Below, piece after piece: positions 1-6,996 of a DNA stretch of 7,076 bases. The position numbers and the translations under genes are program-made. Source of the DNA: Pseudomonadota bacterium (GTDB lineage: Bacteria > Myxococcota_A > UBA796 > SXON01); contig SXOM01000058.1 in NCBI GenBank assembly GCA_005776735.1, positions 1-7,076 of the forward strand, read 5' to 3'. Every line of letters starts with the position of its first letter. Positions within the stretch are counted from its first letter, which is position 1. The notes beneath the pieces are model-generated. The model ran no database searches. It was not told the DNA's origin and was given only the letters and a program-made list of their open reading frames with translations.

Positions 1-4
1 CCCG

Positions 5-9
5 CCTCC
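5..9 (-). promoter_or_regulatory. Possible ribosome binding site of a gene beyond the window
   Basis: The minus strand carries GGAGG four bases from the window's left end, about 50 bases past the hemH stop. A gene starting just outside would be correctly spaced. The rest of 1-57 holds only short GC palindromes (9-20 and 27-38) with no T-run, so no terminator is supported. Confidence 0.25.
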
Positions 10-57
10 GGCGCGCGCCGCTCACCGCGCCGCGGCGCACACCCGCCCCGGCCGCCG

Positions 58-1035
58 TCAGGACGGTCGCGGTGCGCCGCCCAACAGGTCCTCGACCGCC
101 TCGACCCAACGCGGGTGCGTGTTGACACACGGCGCGACCACGAGCCGCTCGCCCCCCGCCGCGACGAACTGATCACGGGCGGACACCCCGAGCTCTTCGA
201 GCGTCTCCAGGCAGTCGGCCACAAACGACGGCGTGAGCACCACCACCCGCTTGACGCCCGAACGCGCGAGCTCCAAGACGGTGTCCAGCGTCGCGGGGCC
301 AATCCACTTCGCGGGGCCGAGGCGGCTCTGGAACGTCGTCACCGGCGCGTCGATGCCGAGTCGGGCGGCAAGCAGCCGCGTCGTCGCGAGACACTGCGCC
401 CGGTAGCAGAACGGAGGCGGGGACTGGCCGTCGCAACAAGTGGCGGTCAACGCCCCGTCGCACGCGGCGCGCACCTGGGACTCGGGGAGCCCGTGGTACG
501 AGAACAACACGCGCTCCGGCGCCTCCGCCTCCAACACCGGCCGTGCCACCGCCGCGGCGGCGTCGAGGAAGCCCGGGTGCGCCCAGAAGGGCGGCACCAC
601 CCGGATGGCCGGGACACGCACCCGGCGGGCCAGGACCTCGCCGAGCGCGTCCATGGTCGAGGCCGTGGTCGCGGCGGCGTACTGCGGGTACAGCGGTAGG
701 ACCGTGATCTCGTCGGTGTCACCGAGCCGATCGAGGGCATCGTCGAGCGAAGGTCGACCGTAGCGGGTGGCGTAGACGGCGCCCGTGGCCGCGGCGAGCG
801 CCTGGCCGTGAAGCGTGAGCGGGGAGCCCTGCGGCGTCCAGATCTTCGCGTAGGCATGCGCCGAACGCGAAGCACGGAGCGGGGCGATGAGCCCGTAGAC
901 CAACGGCACGCGGACCGCCGCCGGCATCCCGAGGATGCGCGGGTCGGACAAGAAGCTCCCCAGGTACCGGCGCACCGCGGGGGCGGTCGGCGCTTCGGGA
1001 GAGCCGATGTTGACCAGGATCGCGCCCCGCTTCAT
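58..1035 (-). CDS. hemH: Ferrochelatase with cysteine-rich internal insert
   Basis: Inserts ferrous iron into protoporphyrin IX to make protohaem, the last step of the pathway. The 325-residue product has normal length for a bacterial ferrochelatase. ILVNIGSPEAPTAPAVRRYL (6-25) is the N-terminal block. IWTPQGSPL (65-73) and LPLYPQYAAATTAS (113-126) are conserved core motifs. SYHGLPES (179-186) supplies the metal-site His181, and ADCLETLEEL (273-282) supplies the acidic partner Glu277. Between these, residues 192-215 hold five cysteines (192, 200, 201, 210, 215) ending in CYRAQCLATTR. This resembles ferrochelatases with internally placed [2Fe-2S] ligands, so an iron-sulphur cluster is plausible but inferred. 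The ATG at 1035 forms an ATGA overlap with hemL. No clear Shine-Dalgarno precedes it, so translation probably depends on coupling. It is the last gene visible in the operon. Confidence 0.96.
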   Translation of the reverse strand: MKRGAILVNIGSPEAPTAPAVRRYLGSFLSDPRILGMPAAVRVPLVYGLIAPLRASRSAHAYAKIWTPQGSPLTLHGQALAAATGAVYATRYGRPSLDDALDRLGDTDEITVLPLYPQYAAATTASTMDALGEVLARRVRVPAIRVVPPFWAHPGFLDAAAAVARPVLEAEAPERVLFSYHGLPESQVRAACDGALTATCCDGQSPPPFCYRAQCLATTRLLAARLGIDAPVTTFQSRLGPAKWIGPATLDTVLELARSGVKRVVVLTPSFVADCLETLEELGVSARDQFVAAGGERLVVAPCVNTHPRWVEAVEDLLGGAPRPS

Positions 1036-2288
1036 CCGGCGTGCGCACGCGCGGCGACGTCGACGAGCTGCGCGAGGTGCGCCTCGGTGTGCACCGCGCT
1101 GAGGAACCCGACCTCGAACGCCGACGGCGGCATGTACACGCCCGCGTCGAGCCACGCCTGGTACACCCGCGAGTACGCGGGCTTCGCGGCGGGGTCCAGC
1201 CCGGCGTCGGTCGTCGGGATCGGCCCGTCGCCGAACCACGGCCATACGATGGGGCCGAGGCGCTGCCACTTGACCCCGCCCTTCGGCAGGGCGTCGAACG
1301 CCCGGCCGAGCGCGTCGAGGCGCCGGTACGGTTCGCCGGTGGCGAGGATCGCGAGGGTCGCGTTGCCGGCGGCCAGCGCCACGGGGTTCCCGCCCATCGT
1401 GCCCGCCTGGTAGACGTTGCCCTTGGGCGAGAGCTGGTCCATGACCGCGGCAGAGCCGACCACCGCGGCGACGGGCAGACCGCCGCCGACGATCTTGCCG
1501 AGCGTGTGCAGGTCGGGCTCGAGGCCCGCCAGCCGATCGAACCCGTGGTAGCCGAACCGGAAGCCGGTGATCACCTCGTCGAGGATGAAGAGCGCCCCCG
1601 ACTGGCGACACAACGCCTGGAGCGTGCGCAAGAACGCGGGGTCCTGCACGAGCAGGCCGTTGTTGGCCGGAACCCCCTCGATGATCGCGGCGGCGAGCTG
1701 ATCGCCGTAGGTCGCGAACGCCTCGCGCAGCGCCGCTTCGTCGCCGAGCGGGACCACGACGGTGTCGGCGGCGGTCGCCTTCGGCACCCCGGCCGAGTCG
1801 CCGATGCCGAAGCTGACGAGGCCCGAGCCGCTCTTGACGAGCATCCCGTCGGCACACCCGTGGTAGCACCCCGAGAACTTGAGGACCTTGTCGCGTCCGG
1901 TCTTGCCGCGCGCCAGGCGAAGCGCGGTCATCACCGCTTCGCTGCCGCTCACCATCAGCCGCACGCGGTCGTGGCGCGGGTACGCCGCGAGGATGCGCTC
2001 ACCAAGCTGCACTTCGGCGAGCGTGACCGTCCCGAACGCGAGGCCGTCGGCCGCGGCACGCTGCACCGCCTCCACCACCTCGGGGTGCGCATGGCCGAGG
2101 ATCAGCGGGCCCCAGGCGAGGCAGAAGTCGACCCAGCGTTCGCCCTCCGCGCCGAACAGCTCGGCGCCAGCGCCGCGAACGACGTAGCGGGGCGTGCCGC
2201 CCACACTCTTGAACGCGCGGACGGGGCTCGACACCCCGCCGGGGAGCACCGCCTGCGCGCGGCGGAACAGGTCATCGTGCGTGGACAT
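1032..2288 (-). CDS. hemL: Glutamate-1-semialdehyde 2,1-aminomutase (PLP)
   Basis: Converts glutamate-1-semialdehyde to 5-aminolevulinate, completing the C5 route begun by HemA. It is a cytoplasmic class III aminotransferase-fold enzyme. The 418-residue product is close to the usual 425-430. PGGVSSPVRAFKSVGGTP (16-33) is the diagnostic N-terminal block. GSEAVMTALRLARG (115-128) and CYHG (141-144) bind the cofactor phosphate and ring. The gating-loop region lies at 152-176, ending GVPK.TA. ILDEVITGFR (235-244) provides Asp237 for the pyridine nitrogen, and LGKIVGGGLP (263-272) provides the Schiff-base Lys265, the same number as in E. coli. QAGTMGGNP (294-302) completes the site. The ATG at 2288 fits the family N-terminus and has GGAG 9 bases upstream. 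The gene overlaps hemC by 17 bases and hemH by ATGA. The C-terminal domain around 320-350 is slightly condensed, but the final block YMPPSAFEVGFLSAVHTE (385-402) is intact. Confidence 0.97.
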   Translation of the reverse strand: MSTHDDLFRRAQAVLPGGVSSPVRAFKSVGGTPRYVVRGAGAELFGAEGERWVDFCLAWGPLILGHAHPEVVEAVQRAAADGLAFGTVTLAEVQLGERILAAYPRHDRVRLMVSGSEAVMTALRLARGKTGRDKVLKFSGCYHGCADGMLVKSGSGLVSFGIGDSAGVPKATAADTVVVPLGDEAALREAFATYGDQLAAAIIEGVPANNGLLVQDPAFLRTLQALCRQSGALFILDEVITGFRFGYHGFDRLAGLEPDLHTLGKIVGGGLPVAAVVGSAAVMDQLSPKGNVYQAGTMGGNPVALAAGNATLAILATGEPYRRLDALGRAFDALPKGGVKWQRLGPIVWPWFGDGPIPTTDAGLDPAAKPAYSRVYQAWLDAGVYMPPSAFEVGFLSAVHTEAHLAQLVDVAARAHAG

Positions 2289-3207
2289 CGACTTCGACTC
2301 CGAGGCGGACGGGGGAGAGCGGGGCGGGACGAGGGTCGGCCAACGCAGCGTCGAGCGCCGCGGTCCCGGCAGCGGCATCGCCAATGCCGGACCGGAGGAC
2401 CAGGCCCCCGGGCACCCCGAGACAGAACGACCAGGCGTCGGGGCCCACCCAGGCACCGAACGGAATGGTGCAGCCGCCGCCCAAACGAGCAAGCCAACCC
2501 CGCTCGGTATTGACCGAGCGTGCGGTCTGCGAGTCGTGGAGGCCGCCGATGCGGCTGCGCGCGGCGAAGTCGTCGGCGCGACACTGCACCCCGAGCGACC
2601 CCTGCCCCGGTGCGCACGGCCACGTCGGCAGGGCCAGGCGGAACACCCGGATGCCATGCAGGCTCACTTCGCCCCCCGCACGGAACGCCCCGAGCCGGCG
2701 CAGGCCCGCCTCGGCGAGCAGGATCGCCTCGAAGCGCCCTTCACGCAGGCGCTCCACGCGCGTGGTGACGTTGCCACGCAACGTGAGCACCTGGGCGTGG
2801 GGGGCCCAGGCGGCCAGGAGCGCGGCGCGCCGGGGCGAGGTGCTGCCGATGCGAGCGCCGGGCCCGACCGGCAGGCCGGCCTCGACGTCACACCACGCGT
2901 CGGCGCGCACCAGGAGCAGGTCCGCCGCCGCTTCCCGCTCCGGGGTGGCCGCGACCACGAGGTCTTCGGGCGAGTCGACGGGCAGGTCCTTGAGCGAGTG
3001 CACCGCGAGGTCGATGGTCCCGGCGCGGAGCGCACGTTCGATCGCCTCGGTGAAGAAGCCCTTGGCCAGCGGACCCTGCAGGGGCCCCTCGAGCTGGCGG
3101 TCCCCCTCCGTCTCGATCTCGACGAGCGACACATCCGCGCCCAGGGAGGTCGCCACCATGCCGCTCTGGGTCAGGGCCAGGCGGCTACGCCGCGTTCCGA
3201 GTCTCAT
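2272..3207 (-). CDS. hemC: Hydroxymethylbilane synthase (porphobilinogen deaminase)
   Basis: Polymerises four porphobilinogens into hydroxymethylbilane in the cytoplasm, using a covalently bound dipyrromethane cofactor. The 311-residue product is near the usual 305-315. The start RLGTRRSRLALTQ (2-14) is the family N-terminus. HSLKDLPV (70-77) holds the catalytic Asp74, equivalent to E. coli Asp84. IGSTSPRR (120-127) and LRGNVTTR (143-150) carry the substrate-binding arginines. APGQGSLGVQCR (199-210) is the hinge block. GGGCTIPFGA (243-252) holds Cys246, which anchors the cofactor. The first domain is about ten residues shorter than in E. coli, between the first helix and the catalytic Asp. 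The ATG at 3207 overlaps the hemA stop as ATGA and has a strong AGGAGG just upstream. The 3' end runs 17 bases into hemL, in another frame. Confidence 0.96.
   Translation of the reverse strand: MRLGTRRSRLALTQSGMVATSLGADVSLVEIETEGDRQLEGPLQGPLAKGFFTEAIERALRAGTIDLAVHSLKDLPVDSPEDLVVAATPEREAAADLLLVRADAWCDVEAGLPVGPGARIGSTSPRRAALLAAWAPHAQVLTLRGNVTTRVERLREGRFEAILLAEAGLRRLGAFRAGGEVSLHGIRVFRLALPTWPCAPGQGSLGVQCRADDFAARSRIGGLHDSQTARSVNTERGWLARLGGGCTIPFGAWVGPDAWSFCLGVPGGLVLRSGIGDAAAGTAALDAALADPRPAPLSPVRLGVEVDVHAR
2298..2301 (-). promoter_or_regulatory. Shine-Dalgarno of hemL within hemC
   Basis: GGAG on the minus strand lies 9 bases before the hemL ATG, inside the last codons of hemC. It supports the start at 2288, where the genes overlap by 17 bases. 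Confidence 0.45.
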
Positions 3208-4313
3208 CCTTCCTCCTCTTTCAACGTTTCGATGACCGCGCGTCCGTAGCGCTTGACCGCCTCTTCGGCGGCGGCGAGCACCCGCTTGCGCACGGGTGGA
3301 GCGAGCTCGGCGAGGGCCGGCTCCATGAGGCCGGGCAGCTCGTCCCGCACGTAGCGGGCGCGCAAAGCACGCACCTTTCCGAGTACGGTGTGCGCGCTGC
3401 GCAGCCGCACCCGGGCGAGCCACTCGGCCTCCGACGTCGACGCCAGCGCGTGCGCACGCTCCCGCTGCGCGTCGGTGAGCCGCAGGCCGTGCCCCACCAG
3501 GAGCGCGTCGAGGCCGAGCGCGGGCGCGTGGGCCTGGGCCGGGCGGCCGAGATCGACCACGACGGTCGGACGGGCCGGACGGAACCACGGCTCCGGCGCC
3601 GCCGTACACACCACGAACGCGGCGCAGTCCGACTCGCGGAGCGCGGTGAGCGGCTCCGCACCGTCGCGGGCGGACCGGTTGTAGACCGTCGGCGGAACGA
3701 AGCCGGCGCGCCCCAGGCTCGCCCGGACCTGCCCGCCGATCTTGCCGAGGCCGACGACGCCGACCTTCTGGTGGGGCTGGACGCCCTCGCGCAACAGCGT
3801 CTCCACCGCCAACTGCCCCATGCCGCGCCCGGGCCGGACCACGCCGGTGCGGCGGGCCTCCCCGACCAGCTCGGCGAGGATGCGCCAGGTGAGCTGCAGC
3901 GTGGGGTCGAGGCGGCCCGTGAGTCCGCCCGCCTGGAACCCGTCCAGGAGCTGACCGCCGATGTCCGCTTCGCCCTCGACGAACGAGTCCAGACCCAGCG
4001 ACACCTCGAGCAACCACCGGAGCGCTTCGCGCCCGACCCGCAGCTCGGGCATCCCCGCGTGCCCCGCCTCGCGCATCCGACCCGCGAGGTGCGCCTGGAG
4101 GAGCGCGCCGGCCCACGACCCGTTCTCCGCCGAGAGGAGCCACACCGCGCGCGCGCAGGTGTGAATCTCCACCAGCCCCCGAACGCCGTTTCGAGCAAGT
4201 TCTGAGGCCGTTGTATTGTCCAAAGGTGCAGAGACGTGGTCACGCACCGAGGTCGGGGCGTCCCGCCACGTGAGGCTCAGCGCGACCAGCGGCACCGGTT
4301 CGTGAGCGGTCAT
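3204..4313 (-). CDS. hemA: Glutamyl-tRNA reductase, divergent
   Basis: Predicted to reduce glutamyl-tRNA(Glu) with NADPH to glutamate-1-semialdehyde, the substrate of HemL two genes downstream. The 369-residue product is shorter than the usual 400-450. The domain order fits the family. An N-terminal catalytic domain contains LSLTWRDAP (12-20) and the cysteine motif HTCARAV (51-57, nucleophile Cys53). GLDSFVEGEADIGGQL (107-122) matches the usual GL.S.VVGE.QILGQ block. A Rossmann NADPH domain follows, with VGLGKIGGQ (187-195) and YNRS (211-214). A helical tail from about 290 corresponds to the dimerisation domain. Several residues normally nearly invariant differ: TCNRTE reads TCARAV, the His of the A..HL motif is Arg99, and Gln of GE.QI is Asp117. 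The ATG at 4313 forms an ATGA overlap with hemY, and the stop overlaps hemC as ATGA. Family membership is well supported by block order and operon context; full catalytic competence is inference. Confidence 0.85.
   Translation of the reverse strand: MTAHEPVPLVALSLTWRDAPTSVRDHVSAPLDNTTASELARNGVRGLVEIHTCARAVWLLSAENGSWAGALLQAHLAGRMREAGHAGMPELRVGREALRWLLEVSLGLDSFVEGEADIGGQLLDGFQAGGLTGRLDPTLQLTWRILAELVGEARRTGVVRPGRGMGQLAVETLLREGVQPHQKVGVVGLGKIGGQVRASLGRAGFVPPTVYNRSARDGAEPLTALRESDCAAFVVCTAAPEPWFRPARPTVVVDLGRPAQAHAPALGLDALLVGHGLRLTDAQRERAHALASTSEAEWLARVRLRSAHTVLGKVRALRARYVRDELPGLMEPALAELAPPVRKRVLAAAEEAVKRYGRAVIETLKEEEG
3208..3217 (-). promoter_or_regulatory. Ribosome binding site of hemC inside the hemA 3' end
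   Basis: The minus strand reads AGGAGGAAGG directly before the hemC ATG. AGGAGG lies 4 bases from the start codon, and the following GGAAGG adds further purine pairing. The same bases encode the acidic tail EEG of HemA. This is the strongest Shine-Dalgarno in the operon and supports the ATG at 3207. Confidence 0.7.
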
Positions 4314-5590
4314 GCGCACATCCGTTCGGCGGCGGCGCGCCCCGAGGCGGCCGCGGCCTCCATCGATCCGTCGCCATCCCAAGCGCCGGCGAGCGCGAGG
4401 CCCGGCGGCAACGCGGCGTGGACCCGCAGCCGGCGGGCGGCGTGACCGGGCGTCGGGAGCGGCACGGCGCGCGGGTGGCGGACCACGTCCAGCGCTTCGA
4501 GGCGCAGCGGCCTCCCCGTCAGCAGCTCGTGTTCGCGCTCGAGCCGGCCCCGGATGGCGTCGTCGGCGAGCCGCACCGCGTCAGGTTCGCGGGTGCCGCC
4601 GAGGAGCGTCACCCCGGCGCGCAGTCCGCGGGGGCTGCGGTCGGGGAACAGGTCGCCGGTGAACAGGCTCCCGAGCACCGCCGCACCCTCCTGCGGCCCC
4701 GCGAGGTAGCCGAACCCGGTGGGAAAGTGACACTCGGTGGCGAGCCAGTGCGCGGCCACGATCGGGCTCGATCGCACCTGTCCGAGCTCGAGCGCCGCGG
4801 CCGGGGCCACGTCGCCGAGCAGGGGGGCCGCAGCGCCGGCGGGGGTGGCGAGCACGACGCGGGCCACGGACACCTCGCCGTCGTCGGCGTGAATCGTCCA
4901 CCCGTCCCGCCCGGCGCTGATCCCCGCGACCTCGGCCCGGCGGACGGTGTTGCCCCAGCGGGCCGCGGCGGTCTCGCCGATGCGACCCAGGCCACCCCGC
5001 AACGACCACGTCCCGCCCGGGAGCGGACGCTCCTTCGGCATCCGGCCGAATGCCCGCCACATCGGGGCCCCGCGCGCGGCGGCGAACACCGCGGGGAACG
5101 CCGAGGCCATCTCGAGCTCGCGCCCGTCGGCCGCCCAGATCCCGGTCACCATCGCGCCCACCACCTCGTCCGCGAAGACGTCGCCGAAGCGCGCGGCGGC
5201 CCAGTCGCGCACCGAGACCTCGGCCGCGTCGGCCGGCGCCTGGAACATCCCGGTCACCAGTCCCCAGCGCTCCCGCCACGAGAGCGCCGACAGGTTGGCC
5301 CGGAGCTGGCCATTGCGGCGCAGGAACCGCTGCCGCGCGGCGCGGCCGAGCTGCTCCAGCTCGGCCCGGAGGCCGAGCCGATCGATGAGCTGGACCAGCG
5401 CCGCCGACCGCGCGGTGAAGCTGGTGGGGCCCGTCTCGTGGGTCCACCCCGGCTGCACCTGCCGCGTGACGGCCACACCGCCGAGGGTGCGCGGCTCGTA
5501 GAGCACGGCCGGCACGCCCCGGGCGTGGGCCTCGGCGAGCGCCGCGAGGCCCGCGATCCCGCCGCCCACGATGGCCAGGCGAGGGCTCAC
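4310..5590 (-). CDS. hemY: Protoporphyrinogen oxidase, FAD-dependent (HemY type)
   Basis: Predicted to oxidise protoporphyrinogen IX to protoporphyrin IX, the step between HemN and HemH. The family is a membrane-associated flavoprotein that usually uses oxygen. The 426-residue product, somewhat shorter than the usual 450-470, opens with a Rossmann dinucleotide-binding motif, IVGGGIAGL (7-15), followed by the ribose-binding acid Glu32 and GG at 37-38. HETGPTSF (51-58) and GIWAADGRELEMASAFP (150-166) match conserved substrate-domain blocks of the family. A C-terminal FAD contact region lies at 400-424, ending ASGRAAAERM. No transmembrane segment is evident. I chose the GTG at 5590 because the Rossmann strand begins within the first residues, GGAG sits 5 bases upstream, and it forms a GTGA overlap with the hemN stop. 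Its TGA overlaps hemA as ATGA. Some motifs are relaxed: GGR becomes GGV, and the usual GNAYxGVG-like block reads GAWDGDGS. The call as PPO rests strongly on context; another FAD amine-oxidase-fold enzyme is a weaker alternative. Confidence 0.9.
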   Translation of the reverse strand: MSPRLAIVGGGIAGLAALAEAHARGVPAVLYEPRTLGGVAVTRQVQPGWTHETGPTSFTARSAALVQLIDRLGLRAELEQLGRAARQRFLRRNGQLRANLSALSWRERWGLVTGMFQAPADAAEVSVRDWAAARFGDVFADEVVGAMVTGIWAADGRELEMASAFPAVFAAARGAPMWRAFGRMPKERPLPGGTWSLRGGLGRIGETAAARWGNTVRRAEVAGISAGRDGWTIHADDGEVSVARVVLATPAGAAAPLLGDVAPAAALELGQVRSSPIVAAHWLATECHFPTGFGYLAGPQEGAAVLGSLFTGDLFPDRSPRGLRAGVTLLGGTREPDAVRLADDAIRGRLEREHELLTGRPLRLEALDVVRHPRAVPLPTPGHAARRLRVHAALPPGLALAGAWDGDGSMEAAAASGRAAAERMCA

Positions 5591-6942
5591 GCCGTCTCCG
5601 AGTAGCGGCGCGTCGGCGCGTCCTCTTCCAGGTAGCGGTCGAAGACCGCGCAGATGTTGCGGAGGAAGAACCGCCCGAGCGGCGTGACCTGGACGGCATC
5701 GGCCTCGACCACGAGCATGCCGTCGGCGACCATCGGGCCGAGGCGCGCCAGCGGCTCTTGGAGCTGGGCCGCCTCGGCGGCGGACAACTCCGTGCGCCCG
5801 TTGCAGAAGATCTCCATGATCACCCGCCGACGCAGCTGGTCGTCTTCGCCGAGCACCCACCCCCGTTCGGTGGGGAACCGCCCCGCGGCCACGTCGGCGC
5901 GCCACGCTTCGCGCTCTTTGCGGTTCTGCGCATACACCCCGCCGAAGTAGCCGATGGCGCTGACGCCCAGGCCCAGCAGGTCCAGCCCGCCGTGGGTGGT
6001 GTACCCTTCGAAGTTGCGTTGCAGGGTGCCCTCTTCGCGCGCCTGCACGAGCGAGTCGCCCGGGACGGCGAAGTGGTCCATCCCGATCTCGACGTACCCG
6101 GCCGCACCGAGCTCGCGACGGGCCTGCCCCCACATCGCGGTGCGCGCTTCGCTGTCGGGCCGCGGGTAGCGCTCCAACAGCTTCTGCGCCGGCTTGAGCC
6201 ACGGCACGTGCGCGTATTGGAAAAGCGCGATGCGCGTGGGCTTCACGCTGGCCACCGCGTCGAGCGTACGCTGGAAGCTCTCCGCGGTCTGCATGGGCAG
6301 GCCGTACACGAGGTCGACCCCGACGTCGTCCAGGCCATTGTCGCGGAGCCGCCGCACCGCGGCTTCGACCAGCTCGAAGGGCTGAGGGCGGTTCACGGCC
6401 TGCAGCACGGTCTCGTCGACGTCCTGGACGCCCAGGTTCACCCGGGTGAACCCGATGTCGACGATGTTGTCGAGGTCTTCGGGCTTCACCGTGCGCGGGT
6501 CGACCTCGATCGCCAGCTCCACCCCTTCGCCCGGCACCCGCGGCCACAGCTCGGTCAGGCCGGCGTACAGCCGCCGCAGGGCCGCCGGCTTGAGGAACGT
6601 CGGCGTGCCGCCGCCGAGCGCGAGCTGCCCGAGCCCGCGGCCGTCCTTCATCCCCGCACGCCACAGCCGCGCCTCGGCGAGCAGGTCGTCGACGTACACG
6701 TCGCCGATGTCGCGGTTGCCCTGGATCTCCACGTGGCAGCCGCAGTAGTGGCAGCGGCGCACGCAGAACGGGACGTGGACGTAGACCGAGATCGGGCCGT
6801 CCCCACGCGCGAGCCCGCCACGCAGCTCGGCGTCGGTGACCGGCCGGAACTGCGGCGCGGTGGGGTAGCTCGTGTAGCGCGGCGCGCGGGTGCGGTAGCG
6901 GGCGACGAGGGCGGGGTCGGGAGTGTTCACGCACTGTGTCAT
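5587..6942 (-). CDS. hemN: Oxygen-independent coproporphyrinogen III dehydrogenase (radical SAM)
   Basis: Decarboxylates and oxidises two propionate side chains of coproporphyrinogen III to give protoporphyrinogen IX, using S-adenosylmethionine and a [4Fe-4S] cluster in the cytoplasm. The 451-residue product is close to the usual HemN length (about 457 in E. coli). It has the N-terminal RYTSYPTAPQF segment (22-32) and the radical-SAM signature with Cys60, Cys64 and Cys67 as cluster ligands. Cys69 is the extra conserved cysteine that separates true HemN from the HemW haem chaperone. GGGTPTFL (110-117) and EVDPR (146-150) fit the SAM-binding barrel. The C-terminal HemN domain ends near residue 440. 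It is the first gene of the operon and its TGA overlaps the hemY start as GTGA. The ATG at 6942 is the natural start, placing about 20 residues before the conserved segment, but no clear Shine-Dalgarno precedes it. An in-frame GTG four codons downstream is also possible. The family call is firm; the exact start is less so. Confidence 0.96.
   Translation of the reverse strand: MTQCVNTPDPALVARYRTRAPRYTSYPTAPQFRPVTDAELRGGLARGDGPISVYVHVPFCVRRCHYCGCHVEIQGNRDIGDVYVDDLLAEARLWRAGMKDGRGLGQLALGGGTPTFLKPAALRRLYAGLTELWPRVPGEGVELAIEVDPRTVKPEDLDNIVDIGFTRVNLGVQDVDETVLQAVNRPQPFELVEAAVRRLRDNGLDDVGVDLVYGLPMQTAESFQRTLDAVASVKPTRIALFQYAHVPWLKPAQKLLERYPRPDSEARTAMWGQARRELGAAGYVEIGMDHFAVPGDSLVQAREEGTLQRNFEGYTTHGGLDLLGLGVSAIGYFGGVYAQNRKEREAWRADVAAGRFPTERGWVLGEDDQLRRRVIMEIFCNGRTELSAAEAAQLQEPLARLGPMVADGMLVVEADAVQVTPLGRFFLRNICAVFDRYLEEDAPTRRYSETA
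5596..5599 (-). promoter_or_regulatory. Shine-Dalgarno supporting the GTG start of hemY
   Basis: GGAG on the minus strand lies 5 bases before the GTG at 5590. There is no ATG near the expected N-terminus, so this site together with the GTGA overlap decides the start. Confidence 0.55.
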
Positions 6943-6978
6943 AGCGCACGAGGCAGGGTCGGCGGCCTGCGTCGGGTC

Positions 6979-6996
6979 AAGCGGGGTTCACCGCTT
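6979..6996. repeat. Inverted repeat upstream of hemN
   Basis: AAGCGG and CCGCTT form a perfect 6-base inverted repeat around a 6-base centre, in the leader about 37 to 54 bases upstream of hemN. On the minus strand it is flanked by two TTGAC pentamers, at 6998-7002 and 6976-6980, 22 bases apart. It could be an operator or a small hairpin in the leader, and the pentamers could be -35-like elements, but no good -10 follows either at normal spacing. In DNA this GC-rich such repeats arise by chance, so the regulatory reading is weak. Nothing else is recognisable in 6943-7076. Confidence 0.3.

Noticed and set aside
9..38. Two 12-base GC palindromes after hemH as a terminator
   Set aside because: They have no loop of useful size and no T-run follows on the minus strand. 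Such palindromes are common by chance in this base composition.
1041..2513. 490-codon plus-strand open frame opposite hemL and hemC
   Set aside because: Its translation is rich in Arg, Ala and Gly with no recognisable domain, and it lies entirely antisense to two well-recognised genes. Long antisense frames are expected at this GC content.
3390..4205. 271-codon plus-strand open frame opposite hemA
   Set aside because: It is an antisense shadow with low-complexity composition and no motif. Because HemA is divergent I considered whether this strand was the real gene, but the ordered HemA blocks and overlap starts favour the minus strand.
4314..4382. Upstream ATG extending hemA by 23 residues into hemY
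   Set aside because: The extension is Arg-rich and not family-like, whereas the ATG at 4313 gives the normal N-terminus and an ATGA overlap.
4418..5605. 395-codon plus-strand open frame opposite hemY
   Set aside because: The composition is dominated by Arg, Gly, Pro and His with no domain, and hemY has clear FAD motifs on the other strand.
5591..6949. Long hemY-frame extension upstream through hemN
   Set aside because: It reads out of frame through the whole of hemN, which has convincing radical-SAM motifs. The Rossmann motif begins right after the GTG at 5590, so no fusion is supported.
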